This document shows, one piece after another, positions 7,613-14,075 of a stretch of 28,239 bases of DNA. Both the position numbers and the translations under genes were made by a program. Each line of letters begins with the position of its first letter. Position 1 is the stretch's first letter. Source of the stretch: Clostridia bacterium. Lineage in GTDB: Bacteria; Bacillota; Clostridia; Christensenellales; Aristaeellaceae. Where the stretch lies: positions 1 to 28,239 of the forward strand of contig JAEDGL010000014.1 in NCBI GenBank assembly GCA_016297535.1. The letters are read 5' to 3'. The notes under the pieces are model-generated. The model was given only the letters and a program-made list of their open reading frames with translations, was not told where the DNA came from and searched no databases.

Positions 7613-8010
7613 AAAACCGCCTCCCCGGGAACATAGCGCGCCACCGGCAGCTGTGCAAGCTCGCTTTCGTTTCGCAGCATACGCACCAGCGCCGTGTGCA
7701 GCACGCCCGCGGGCGCTTCCTCCGCGCCAAGCTCCACCTCTATGCGGTAGTCTCCGTCCTGCCTTGTCCAGACAGCGCCGGTTTCCTCAAAGCCCAGCGC
7801 CGCAAGCTGCGCGCTCATGTCCTGCGCCGCGTACAGGCTGGCGGCAAGCGACTGCGCCTCCAAAAACGTTTCGCTTTCCAGGCCCGCCCTGCGGCTGTAT
7901 TCCCTGGCCGATGCAAAGGTTTGCAGCAGCACCGACGCACACAGCGCAAAGAACAGCACCGCGATCATGATTTCCATCAGCAGGGCGCGCTGATTTTTGC
8001 CTGCGCTCAT
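7609..8010 (-). CDS. Atypical pseudopilin-like membrane protein
   Basis: This protein has 133 residues from the ATG at 8010, which overlaps the upstream stop codon as ATGA and has GGAGG 7 bases before it. The N-terminus reads MSAGKNQRALLMEIMIAVLF followed by FALCASVLLQTF. That is a single hydrophobic helix with a Glu five residues after a putative cleavage point, as in prepilins, but with Arg in place of the required Gly at -1. The soluble part contains FLEAQSLAASLYAAQDM and a beta-rich YRIEVELGAEE segment. It is probably a minor pseudopilin-like subunit that is either not processed or processed by a non-standard peptidase. Confidence 0.7.
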   Translation of the reverse strand: MSAGKNQRALLMEIMIAVLFFALCASVLLQTFASAREYSRRAGLESETFLEAQSLAASLYAAQDMSAQLAALGFEETGAVWTRQDGDYRIEVELGAEEAPAGVLHTALVRMLRNESELAQLPVARYVPGEAVL

Positions 8011-8519
8011 CGCTGCGCCTCCCCTCCGTCCGCGCCGCAGTACAGCGCCGCGCACAGGTTACGCTCCCGGCCTGTGCCATCCACGCAGTCCAGCCGCAGC
8101 AGTCCGCCGCTTTGCGAGGGGCGAAAGGATTGCGCCGGGCAGATGATCTCGCCGTATTCCGGATCAAACGGCTCCTGCGCCGAAGCAAACAGCTCCCGCA
8201 GGGCGCCGTTGTAGCAGTACACATAGGTTACATAGGTTTCGCCGTCCGCGTGCAGATCCAGGCACAGGGCGTCCACCTCGCCAAAGCGCTGCACGTGCAC
8301 CGCGTTTGCCGCGTCGTTGCCGCGCACAACGTTCAGCAGATAGTTGCCCAGCACCCGCTGATCGTTGTGCTCCCGGGTTTGATCCACCGTAACGCGGTAG
8401 AGCTGCGCGCTGAGCAGCACCAGCAGCGTGGAAAACACCGCGAACACGCCCAGCAGCAAAAACACAAACGCGCCGGACACGTTGTGCCCCAGGGACGAAC
8501 CGTTTCTGGCGCCTTTCAC
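8007..8519 (-). CDS. Single-span membrane protein, DUF4860-like
   Basis: This 170-residue protein starts at a GTG that overlaps the preceding stop codon as GTGA, with GGGAGG just upstream. Residues 15-40 form a membrane span (GAFVFLLLGVFAVFSTLLVL onwards). The outer part carries TREHNDQRVLGNYLLNVVRGND and a Cys-containing beta region (YVYCYNGALRELF, GEIICPAQSF, RLDCVDGTG, CAALYCGADGG). From memory the arrangement resembles the DUF4860 family found in clostridial pseudopilin operons, but this assignment is unverified. Its position between pseudopilin-like genes suggests a structural or minor-subunit role. Confidence 0.65.
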   Translation of the reverse strand: MKGARNGSSLGHNVSGAFVFLLLGVFAVFSTLLVLLSAQLYRVTVDQTREHNDQRVLGNYLLNVVRGNDAANAVHVQRFGEVDALCLDLHADGETYVTYVYCYNGALRELFASAQEPFDPEYGEIICPAQSFRPSQSGGLLRLDCVDGTGRERNLCAALYCGADGGEAQR

Positions 8520-8842
8520 AGCCCCGCCTCCCCTCGCACATGCACGCGCACATCGGGCATTATATTGGAAGCAAAAGCATCGTAGGATACGATGTAGCGG
8601 CTTGCGTCATAGGCAAGTCCGTAGTGGGCCTTCAGGTATTCCACATCCGGGGGGTAGCTGCCCTCCACGGCGTAGCAGGTAACCAGCGCGCTGCGCACGG
8701 CCTCGCGCACAAGCGCCGTCTGCTCATCCGCCGCGCCGCGGTCAATGCGGCCAAGCAGCGCAAACGCAGCGGCAAACAGCAGCGCAAACACAGCCAGCGT
8801 AACCGCCAGCCCGCGTACCATTCCGCCCCTTGTTTGCCTCAT
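8516..8842 (-). CDS. Small pseudopilin-like single-span protein
   Basis: This protein has 108 residues. AAGGAG is 8 bases before the ATG at 8842; another ATG at 8848 sits too close to that site. One membrane span occupies residues 9-32 (VRGLAVTLAVFALLFAAAFALL). The following REAVRSALVTCYAVEGSYPP and DVEYLKAHYGL resemble the helix-to-loop segment of GspG-type pseudopilins (Ala...Tyr...GxYP...L). The prepilin Gly/Glu cleavage motif is absent. It starts 21 bases after the GspF-like gene ends and overlaps the next gene by four bases. It is probably the major or most pilin-like subunit of this system, which is inference. Confidence 0.7.
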   Translation of the reverse strand: MRQTRGGMVRGLAVTLAVFALLFAAAFALLGRIDRGAADEQTALVREAVRSALVTCYAVEGSYPPDVEYLKAHYGLAYDASRYIVSYDAFASNIMPDVRVHVRGEAGL

Positions 8843-8863
8843 GCGCATTTCTCCTTCGCCCGG

Positions 8864-9922
8864 TTACAGAATGCTGGAAATAATGCCCGCCATTGGCAGC
8901 ATGACCGACAGCAGCACCGTGCCGATCACCACCGACAGCACGCCCACCAGCGTGGGCTCGATGATGGAAACCAGCCTGTCCATGCGGTTTTCCACATCCT
9001 GCTCGCATTCCTGCGCGGCGCTGGACAGCGCGCCGTCGGCACAGCCCGCGGTGCAGGCGGTGCGAATCATGCAGGAGGTAAGGTTGTCAAACAGCCCCGA
9101 CGCTGCGATGGCTTCGCCCAGCTCCATGCCGCCCTCCATGCGGGCGCGCACCTCCTGCAGCCTTGCCCGGCTTTCGCCATCCTGCAGCACGCCGCAGGCC
9201 AGCTCGAGCGCCTCATCCATTGGATAGCCGCTGGAAACAAGCATGGAAAGCACCGACGCGGCTCTTGCCGCCGACAGCTTGCGGCCAATCTCCCGTACGG
9301 GCGGAAACAGCCGCCGCAGGGCGCTGAGCACCGCCGGGCGCACGCGCGTGCGCAAAAGCACGCAGCACACAACGGCCGCCAGCACCAGTGCGCCCACCAG
9401 CACCAGCATGACCACGCCGATGTTCAGCCCCAGGCGCATCATCAGATTGCCCGAATCGGTCAGCTCCACGCCCAGGCCCGCCAGCACCCGCCGGAACACC
9501 GGCAGCACCTTTACGATCATGGCAAGCAAAATCAGCAGCATCATTACGCCCAGCACAACGGGGTAGGCAATGGCGCTGGAAACCGCGCTCCGGATATGCC
9601 CCTCCCGCCGGTAGGAGTCGGAAAGCCCGTTCATAACCTCCTCCAGGTGGCCGGTGCGCTCGCCGATTCCCGCCATTTCCACCAGGTAATCCGGCCAGTC
9701 CCCGCCGCGGCAAAGCGCCTCGCGCAGGGATCCTGTTTGCGTTACTAGCTCGCTGATCCGCGCATAATCGGCCTCCATGGGGCTGCCCGCATAGCTCCGG
9801 GCCAGCGCCTCCATGCCGTCGTGCAGGGGCATGCCCGCGTGAAGCATCATCGCCACCTGGGCGCAGAAGCCCGAAAGCTCCTCCGGGGTTTTCCTTCGGC
9901 TGCCGGGGTTTTGTTTGGCCAT
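8864..9922 (-). CDS. GspF/PilC-type membrane platform protein
   Basis: This protein has 352 residues from the ATG at 9922; a longer frame extends upstream into the transglutaminase gene and is not favoured. It has two T2SSF domains, at residues about 12-135 (CAQVAMMLHAGMPLHDGMEA ... GERTGHLEEVMNGLSDSY) and about 218-340 (LSMLVSSGYPMDEALELACG ... SIIEPTLVGVL). Three membrane spans are visible near residues 135-160, 180-203 and 322-350. GspF/PilC is the inner-membrane platform on which pilus ATPases act. The duplicated domain and length are normal for the family. It is second in the operon, 28 bases after the transglutaminase gene. Confidence 0.9.
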   Translation of the reverse strand: MAKQNPGSRRKTPEELSGFCAQVAMMLHAGMPLHDGMEALARSYAGSPMEADYARISELVTQTGSLREALCRGGDWPDYLVEMAGIGERTGHLEEVMNGLSDSYRREGHIRSAVSSAIAYPVVLGVMMLLILLAMIVKVLPVFRRVLAGLGVELTDSGNLMMRLGLNIGVVMLVLVGALVLAAVVCCVLLRTRVRPAVLSALRRLFPPVREIGRKLSAARAASVLSMLVSSGYPMDEALELACGVLQDGESRARLQEVRARMEGGMELGEAIAASGLFDNLTSCMIRTACTAGCADGALSSAAQECEQDVENRMDRLVSIIEPTLVGVLSVVIGTVLLSVMLPMAGIISSIL

Positions 9923-9950
9923 GTCTCTCTCCCTTTCATCCGCCGGGGCG

Positions 9951-10775
9951 TTAGTAGTAGCGCTCTGCGGTATACACAACATCCTTGGAAAAGCCGCTGA
10001 GCACCGCCGTAATATCCAGGCGGCGGTACTCGCCGTCGATGAGCACGTTGTTCCAGGCGTGATAATTTTCATCCGCGTAGCCGATGACCAGCTGCGTGGG
10101 AATGCCCTGCACCCTGAGCATGCACGCCGCCACCGCCGCAAAATCCTGACACAGGCCCATGCGCTTTTCAAAGCAGCCGTCCACATCACCCAGATAGCTG
10201 CCGGGGCCGGTGAGCGCGCGCACATAATCGTAGGCAAAACCGCGGGTCATAAAGTTTTGCACGGCCTCCAGCTTTTGGGCGTCGGTGGTCAGGCTGGCGC
10301 AAAGCTCCATGGAGGCCTGCACAGCGGGGGAATCCTGCGTGTAATGCACATACTGGCTGGGGCAGAGGAAGGCGGCCTCCTCCCGCTCCAGCGTTACCTG
10401 AAGCGAGATTTCGCTTTCCTTGGAGTAGCGGTTGGATTTAACGTTTTTGTACAGGGAGATCAGATACCGCCCGCTTCCCATTTGCAGGGGAAATACCTCG
10501 TACTCGCCTTCTCCGTTTAAATCGTAGGTGTAGGTTTCCTCTCCCCGGGAAACGCGCAGCTTCAGCTTTTTGGAGCCGGATTTCGCCCGCGCCAGGATAT
10601 AGCCCTGATCGGCGTGGCTGGCGTCCACCGTAAGGCCGCCCTTTTGCAGCACCCGGTCGCCGCTGGCCTCCGGCCAGACCGCCGCAAACAGCGCGAGGGT
10701 TACGGTCATCCCCGTCAGGAGGAACGCGGCAAGACACGCGGCAATCATACGCCGTGGTTTACGGTACGCAGGCAT
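9951..10775 (-). CDS. Membrane-anchored transglutaminase-like protein
   Basis: This 274-residue protein has AAGGAGG 7 bases before the ATG. Residues 8-33 form an N-terminal membrane anchor or uncleaved signal. Residues about 45-130 form a beta-rich region. The C-terminal transglutaminase-like core carries a Cys-His-Asp triad: Cys209 in MGLCQDFAAVAACML, His239 in ENYHAWNNVLI and Asp254 in YRRLDIT. Members of this superfamily act as cysteine proteases or cross-linking enzymes; the reaction here cannot be told from sequence. It is the first gene of the pilus-like operon and would act outside the membrane, perhaps on the fibre or the wall. Confidence 0.85.
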   Translation of the reverse strand: MPAYRKPRRMIAACLAAFLLTGMTVTLALFAAVWPEASGDRVLQKGGLTVDASHADQGYILARAKSGSKKLKLRVSRGEETYTYDLNGEGEYEVFPLQMGSGRYLISLYKNVKSNRYSKESEISLQVTLEREEAAFLCPSQYVHYTQDSPAVQASMELCASLTTDAQKLEAVQNFMTRGFAYDYVRALTGPGSYLGDVDGCFEKRMGLCQDFAAVAACMLRVQGIPTQLVIGYADENYHAWNNVLIDGEYRRLDITAVLSGFSKDVVYTAERYY

Positions 10776-10810
10776 GCGCGTCCTCCTTCCGAATATGACA
10801 AATTAAAACT

Positions 10811-10839
10811 ATTTTATCATACAATTTTCCTGTTTACAA
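10811..10839 (-). promoter_or_regulatory. Promoter of the pilus-like operon
   Basis: On the minus strand TTGTAA (10834-10839) and TAAAAT (10811-10816) are separated by 17 bases. The ATG of the first gene is 36 bases downstream of the -10 box. No other convincing promoter is seen inside the tightly packed operon. Confidence 0.6.
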
Positions 10840-10873
10840 TGAAAAACACAAAGAAATGCGCTGTGCAACAAAA

Positions 10874-10899
10874 TCGGGCCGTCCAAACGGACGGCCCGG
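10874..10899 (-). terminator. Rho-independent terminator of pfkA
   Basis: The arms GGGCCGTCC (10876-10884) and GGACGGCCC (10889-10897) pair around a 4-base loop, extended by flanking C-G pairs. On the minus strand the stem is followed by ATTTTGTTG. It lies about 80 bases after the phosphofructokinase stop codon. Confidence 0.8.
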
Positions 10900-10977
10900 T
10901 CAAAAATTTGGGAAAGCATCGCCTGTGCGGCCAGGGCTCCAACGCCTGTGGACTGCACAGCCTTCGGATAAGCCGGA

Positions 10978-12030
10978 TCAGAGGGAATTGATCAGCTCGT
11001 ACATCTCGCGGTCGAAATGTTTTTTCATCATCAGCGCGTCGGCGATGGGCATGTGGAACACGCGGCCGTGGCGGATGCCGATGGCCTGATTGGTGATGCC
11101 GCGGTTGAGCAGCTGCACCGCCAGATGGCCGGCCTCAAAGGCATAGGAGCTGTCCTTGGCGGTGGGCTGGGCGCCGCGCTGGGTGTAGCCCACAACGGTG
11201 GCGCGGGTTTCGCAGCCGCTCATGTGCTCGATCATGCTGGCCAGGCGCTCGGCATTCAGCTTGGAATGCTCGTGAATGTCGGGGTCGTAGGTGTGCATGT
11301 ATTCGCGCCAGGTATCGATTTCCTTCATGTTGTCCCAGCAGTGCTCGGAGATAATGCAGGTGGCGCGCAGGTTGCCCTTGGCACTCAGCATTTTGAAGCG
11401 GTTGGCTATTTCCTCCACGCTCCACTCCATCTCGGGCACAATCACCATTTCCGCGCCGGTGGCCATGGCGGTTTGCATGGCCACATCGCCGCAGTAGCGG
11501 CCCATTACCTGCACCACACCGCGGCGGTCGTGGCTGCGGCTGGTGGCGCGGATGGAGCGCACGGCGTCCACGCAAACATTGACGCAGGTGTCAAAGCCCA
11601 GGGTCATCTCGGTGTAGCCCAGGTCGTTATCCACCGTGCCGGGGATGCCCACACAGGGCATGCCCAGCTCGCACAGGCGCATAGCGCCGGTAAAGCTGCC
11701 GTCGCCGCCGATGATCACCAGCGCGTCAATGCCCAGCTCGCGCAGATGCTTGACGGCCTCGCGGCGCACATCGGCCTCCTTGAAGGCCACGCAGCGCGCG
11801 GTGCGCAGGAAGGTACCGCCCATGTCGGCGATATCCAGAACGGTTTCAATATCCAGAGCCGTGATATCGTCATGCGGATTGTCGCTCAAACCCAGCAGGC
11901 CGTTGTAGCCGCGCTTGATGCCCATCAGCTGGATGCCATGGGCCGCCGCGCAGCGGGCAACGCTCACCACGGCCGCGTTCATTCCCGGCGAGTCGCCGCC
12001 GCTGGTCAGAATGCCGATTTTACGAATCAC
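10978..12030 (-). CDS. pfkA: ATP-dependent 6-phosphofructokinase
   Basis: This 350-residue protein starts at a GTG preceded by AAGGAGTGA. It phosphorylates fructose 6-phosphate to fructose 1,6-bisphosphate in glycolysis in the cytoplasm. Visible motifs are TSGGDSPGMNAAV (residues 9-21), GGDGSFTGAMRL (nucleotide binding, with the Gly typical of ATP rather than pyrophosphate users), GIPGTVDNDL (catalytic Asp region), SHDRRGVVQVMGRYCGDVA and the late GYTQRGAQPTAKD. The length is slightly above the usual 320 residues of bacterial PfkA. It lies directly after an AraC-family regulator on the same strand but has its own promoter. Confidence 0.95.
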   Translation of the reverse strand: MIRKIGILTSGGDSPGMNAAVVSVARCAAAHGIQLMGIKRGYNGLLGLSDNPHDDITALDIETVLDIADMGGTFLRTARCVAFKEADVRREAVKHLRELGIDALVIIGGDGSFTGAMRLCELGMPCVGIPGTVDNDLGYTEMTLGFDTCVNVCVDAVRSIRATSRSHDRRGVVQVMGRYCGDVAMQTAMATGAEMVIVPEMEWSVEEIANRFKMLSAKGNLRATCIISEHCWDNMKEIDTWREYMHTYDPDIHEHSKLNAERLASMIEHMSGCETRATVVGYTQRGAQPTAKDSSYAFEAGHLAVQLLNRGITNQAIGIRHGRVFHMPIADALMMKKHFDREMYELINSL

Positions 12031-12077
12031 AGAAAATCACTCCTTGGTTATGAATGCGGGAAAAAACCCGTCCAGAT

Positions 12078-12106
12078 AGTATAGCACAGCCTGTGCCGGT
12101 TGGAAA
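12078..12106 (-). promoter_or_regulatory. pfkA promoter with palindromic spacer
   Basis: On the minus strand TTTCCA (12101-12106) and TATACT (12078-12083) are 17 bases apart. GCACAG-C-CTGTGC, an exact 6+1+6 inverted repeat (12084-12096), fills most of the spacer and could be an operator. Confidence 0.6.
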
Positions 12107-12108
12107 CA

Positions 12109-13020
12109 TCAATAATCGAAGCCGCCCACGCGCATGGGCTGATCCTCGCGGCCCACATGCTTGAGGTAGGCGGTGGGGCTCATGCCCACGATGCGCTTGA
12201 ACTGCTTGGAAAAATGATACGGATCCGGCATGCCGATTTCCACGCCGGTCTGGCGCACGCTCATGCCGTCGCGCAGCAGGGTTTTGGCGCGCTCCATTTT
12301 CAGGAACTGCAGATACCCCAGCGGCGGAATGCCCAGCTCTGCGGTAAAGCGCTTGCGGAAGGTTTCCACCGGCATGCGGCTGATGGCGGCCATATCGGCC
12401 AGGGAGAAGGCGTCGCGGTAGCGGCAGGCGCGAAGCGCATCCACCACGCGGGCAATCTCGTGGCTGAGGGTGGCGCTGGTGGCCACGCTCTGGCCGCTGT
12501 GCGCGGCAATCAGGCCCCACAGCAGCTGCTCCAGCTGGAAGCTGGCGTCGGAGGTGCCGGTGTGGCGCACCAGCACCTGCACAATCTGGCGGATGAGAAT
12601 AACCATGCTGGGCAGCATGCCCTGCTTGGCGGGAACACGGTTGTAGGCGTTCATCTGGCGCATAAAGCTTTCGGTGAGCGGGCCGTCCACGGTAAGCCAC
12701 AGCAGGCGGCAGTCCTTTGCGCCAAGCACCATGCAGCCCTCTGTGTGCGCGGGAATCACCGCGCATTCGCCCTTTTTGAGCGCAACCTCCATGTCGTGAT
12801 GCTGGAAAACCACGCTGCCGTCATCCACCACCAGCCACAGCGGGTTTTCGCAGGTGGACAGGCGATAGGTTTCCTGCAGCAAAATGGCGCTGCCGGCAGT
12901 CTTGATCCACACGCCGCTTTGCTCTACCAGCGCAGCGGGAACATGGATGCCCTGCACAAAAATGCCAGGATCGGCGCTTTCGCCGACGGGAGCCTGAGGA
13001 ACAAAGGTTACGTAAGACAT
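12109..13020 (-). CDS. AraC-family transcriptional regulator
   Basis: This protein has 303 residues from the ATG at 13020, with AGGAGG 10 bases upstream. An upstream extension of the frame crosses the promoter and is rejected. The N-terminal half (about residues 1-120) has the beta-rich look of a cupin-type AraC sensor domain (LWLVVDDGSVVFQHH, LKKGECAVIPAHTEGCMVLG). The C-terminal 100 residues form the double helix-turn-helix: FSLADMAAISRMPVETFRKR and MSVRQTGVEIGMPDPYHFSK followed by FKRIVGMSPTAYLK. AraC proteins with this order often respond to sugars. The neighbouring pfkA gene makes a link to carbohydrate use plausible but not proven. Confidence 0.9.
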   Translation of the reverse strand: MSYVTFVPQAPVGESADPGIFVQGIHVPAALVEQSGVWIKTAGSAILLQETYRLSTCENPLWLVVDDGSVVFQHHDMEVALKKGECAVIPAHTEGCMVLGAKDCRLLWLTVDGPLTESFMRQMNAYNRVPAKQGMLPSMVILIRQIVQVLVRHTGTSDASFQLEQLLWGLIAAHSGQSVATSATLSHEIARVVDALRACRYRDAFSLADMAAISRMPVETFRKRFTAELGIPPLGYLQFLKMERAKTLLRDGMSVRQTGVEIGMPDPYHFSKQFKRIVGMSPTAYLKHVGREDQPMRVGGFDY

Positions 13021-13080
13021 GGCCACGACGCCTCCTATCAGTGGTATGCACATGGCGGATGAACCGCGCAAAATGGAATC

Positions 13081-13102
13081 CGCTGGAAGCGAAAACCCAG
13101 CG
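13081..13102 (-). other. Hairpin at the 5' end of the AraC-gene transcript
   Basis: CGCTGG (13081-13086) and CCAGCG (13097-13102) pair around a 10-base loop. With transcription starting near 13102, the hairpin would sit at the very 5' end of the roughly 80-base leader, where it may stabilise the RNA. Confidence 0.4.
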
Positions 13103-13108
13103 CCCTCT

Positions 13109-13137
13109 ATTGTATGTTTTTTAACACAGGATGTCAA
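13109..13137 (-). promoter_or_regulatory. Strong promoter of the AraC-family gene
   Basis: On the minus strand a perfect TTGACA (13132-13137) and TACAAT (13109-13114) are separated by 17 bases. Confidence 0.8.
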
Positions 13138-13327
13138 GTAATATTTGCCTGTTTCTGATACGGCGCCAACCGTTTTTTCCATTATATGTCGTTTGTGTTC
13201 GTTTTGTGACGTTGTATTACAACATTTTGCACTGTTTGGCGTTATTTGTACAAATAGGTACATCCCGGTCGCATTGCGTGCGCCATTTGGGGTGCTGCGG
13301 CGGCGCGCGTTTTGCAAAAAAAAGCGG
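13138..13327. other. A+T-rich divergent intergenic region with two related palindromes
   Basis: No gene is supported between the AraC promoter and the sleB promoter region. Two palindromes share a TTGTA/TACAA core: GTTGTA-T-TACAAC (13211-13223) and TATTTGTACAAATA (13243-13256). A second TATAAT-like box (13181-13186, minus strand) lies upstream of the main AraC promoter but has no good -35 box. Confidence 0.5.
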
Positions 13328-13358
13328 CGAATACCCTTGCCAAATCCGGGACAAACTG
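13328..13358 (+). promoter_or_regulatory. Possible sigma-G-type promoter of sleB-ypeB
   Basis: CGAATA (13328-13333) and CAAACTG (13352-13358) are 18 bases apart, close to the forespore sigma-G pattern TGMATA / CATAMTA. sleB and ypeB are sigma-G genes in Bacillus. The match is imperfect. Confidence 0.4.
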
Positions 13359-13388
13359 TCATAAACACCCATAAAGGAGGCAAAGGAA

Positions 13389-14066
13389 ATGCAATCCAAC
13401 AGCAAACCGCAACGGGTGCTGCCCTGGCTGCTGGCGCTGAGCGTGTTTACCCTTTTCCTTGTTTTTGTCCGCGCGGACGCGGCCGTGGTGGCCTGGGGCA
13501 GCAAGGGCGACCAGGTGCGGCAGGTGCAGCAGAAGCTGATTCAGTACGGCTATCTGCAGGGCACGGCGGACGGTATTTTTGGCAAGGATACCTACGACGC
13601 GGTGGTATGGTTTCAGCGCAAAAACGGCCTGAATGTGGACGGCGTGGTGGGCCCGGCCACGGCGGCGGCGCTGGGGCTCAGCCTTGGGGGCAGCGTATCG
13701 GCCGCCGCCTACAACGAAAGCGATACCTATCTGCTGGGCCGGCTGGTGCACGGCGAGGCGCGGGGCGAACCCTATGTGGGCAAGGTGGCCGTGGCCTCCG
13801 TGGTGCTCAACCGCGTGCGCTCCTCCTCCTTTCCCAACACCATTGCGGGCGTCATCTACCAGGCCGGGGCCTTTGACGCCGTATCCGACGGACAGATCAA
13901 CCTTACCCCCGACGAGGACAGCCTGCGCGCCGCGCGCGACGCCCTCAACGGCTGGGATCCCACCGGCGGATGCCTGTACTACTACAACCCCGTTACCTCC
14001 ACCAACAGCTGGATCTGGACGCGGCAGGTACGGCTGAGCATCGGCAAGCACAACTTTGCCATTTGA
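13389..14066 (+). CDS. sleB: Spore cortex-lytic enzyme SleB
   Basis: This 225-residue protein is preceded by AAGGAGG. Residues 10-32 form a signal peptide or anchor. Residues about 36-95 are a peptidoglycan-binding domain (GSKGDQVRQVQQKL, GIFGKDTYDAVVWFQRKNGL, GVVGPATAAAL). Residues about 112-225 are the SleB catalytic (Hydrolase_2) domain, with the putative catalytic Glu123 in LVHGEARGEPYVGKVAVASV and the typical YYNP...WIWTRQV ending. SleB is a lytic transglycosylase specific for muramic-delta-lactam cortex; it is made in the forespore and acts during germination. It is followed 9 bases later by ypeB, the usual partner gene. Confidence 0.95.
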   Translation: MQSNSKPQRVLPWLLALSVFTLFLVFVRADAAVVAWGSKGDQVRQVQQKLIQYGYLQGTADGIFGKDTYDAVVWFQRKNGLNVDGVVGPATAAALGLSLGGSVSAAAYNESDTYLLGRLVHGEARGEPYVGKVAVASVVLNRVRSSSFPNTIAGVIYQAGAFDAVSDGQINLTPDEDSLRAARDALNGWDPTGGCLYYYNPVTSTNSWIWTRQVRLSIGKHNFAI

Positions 14067-14075
14067 GGTGCAGCC

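Noticed and set aside
12054..12071. CGGG-A/T6-CCCG hairpin in the pfkA leader as a terminator
   Set aside because: The stem is only four to five base pairs and lies between the pfkA promoter and its start codon; too weak to call.
13131..13364. Small plus-strand open frame in the AraC-sleB intergenic region
   Set aside because: There is no ribosome binding site, it overlaps the AraC promoter and palindromes, and the peptide has no recognisable features.
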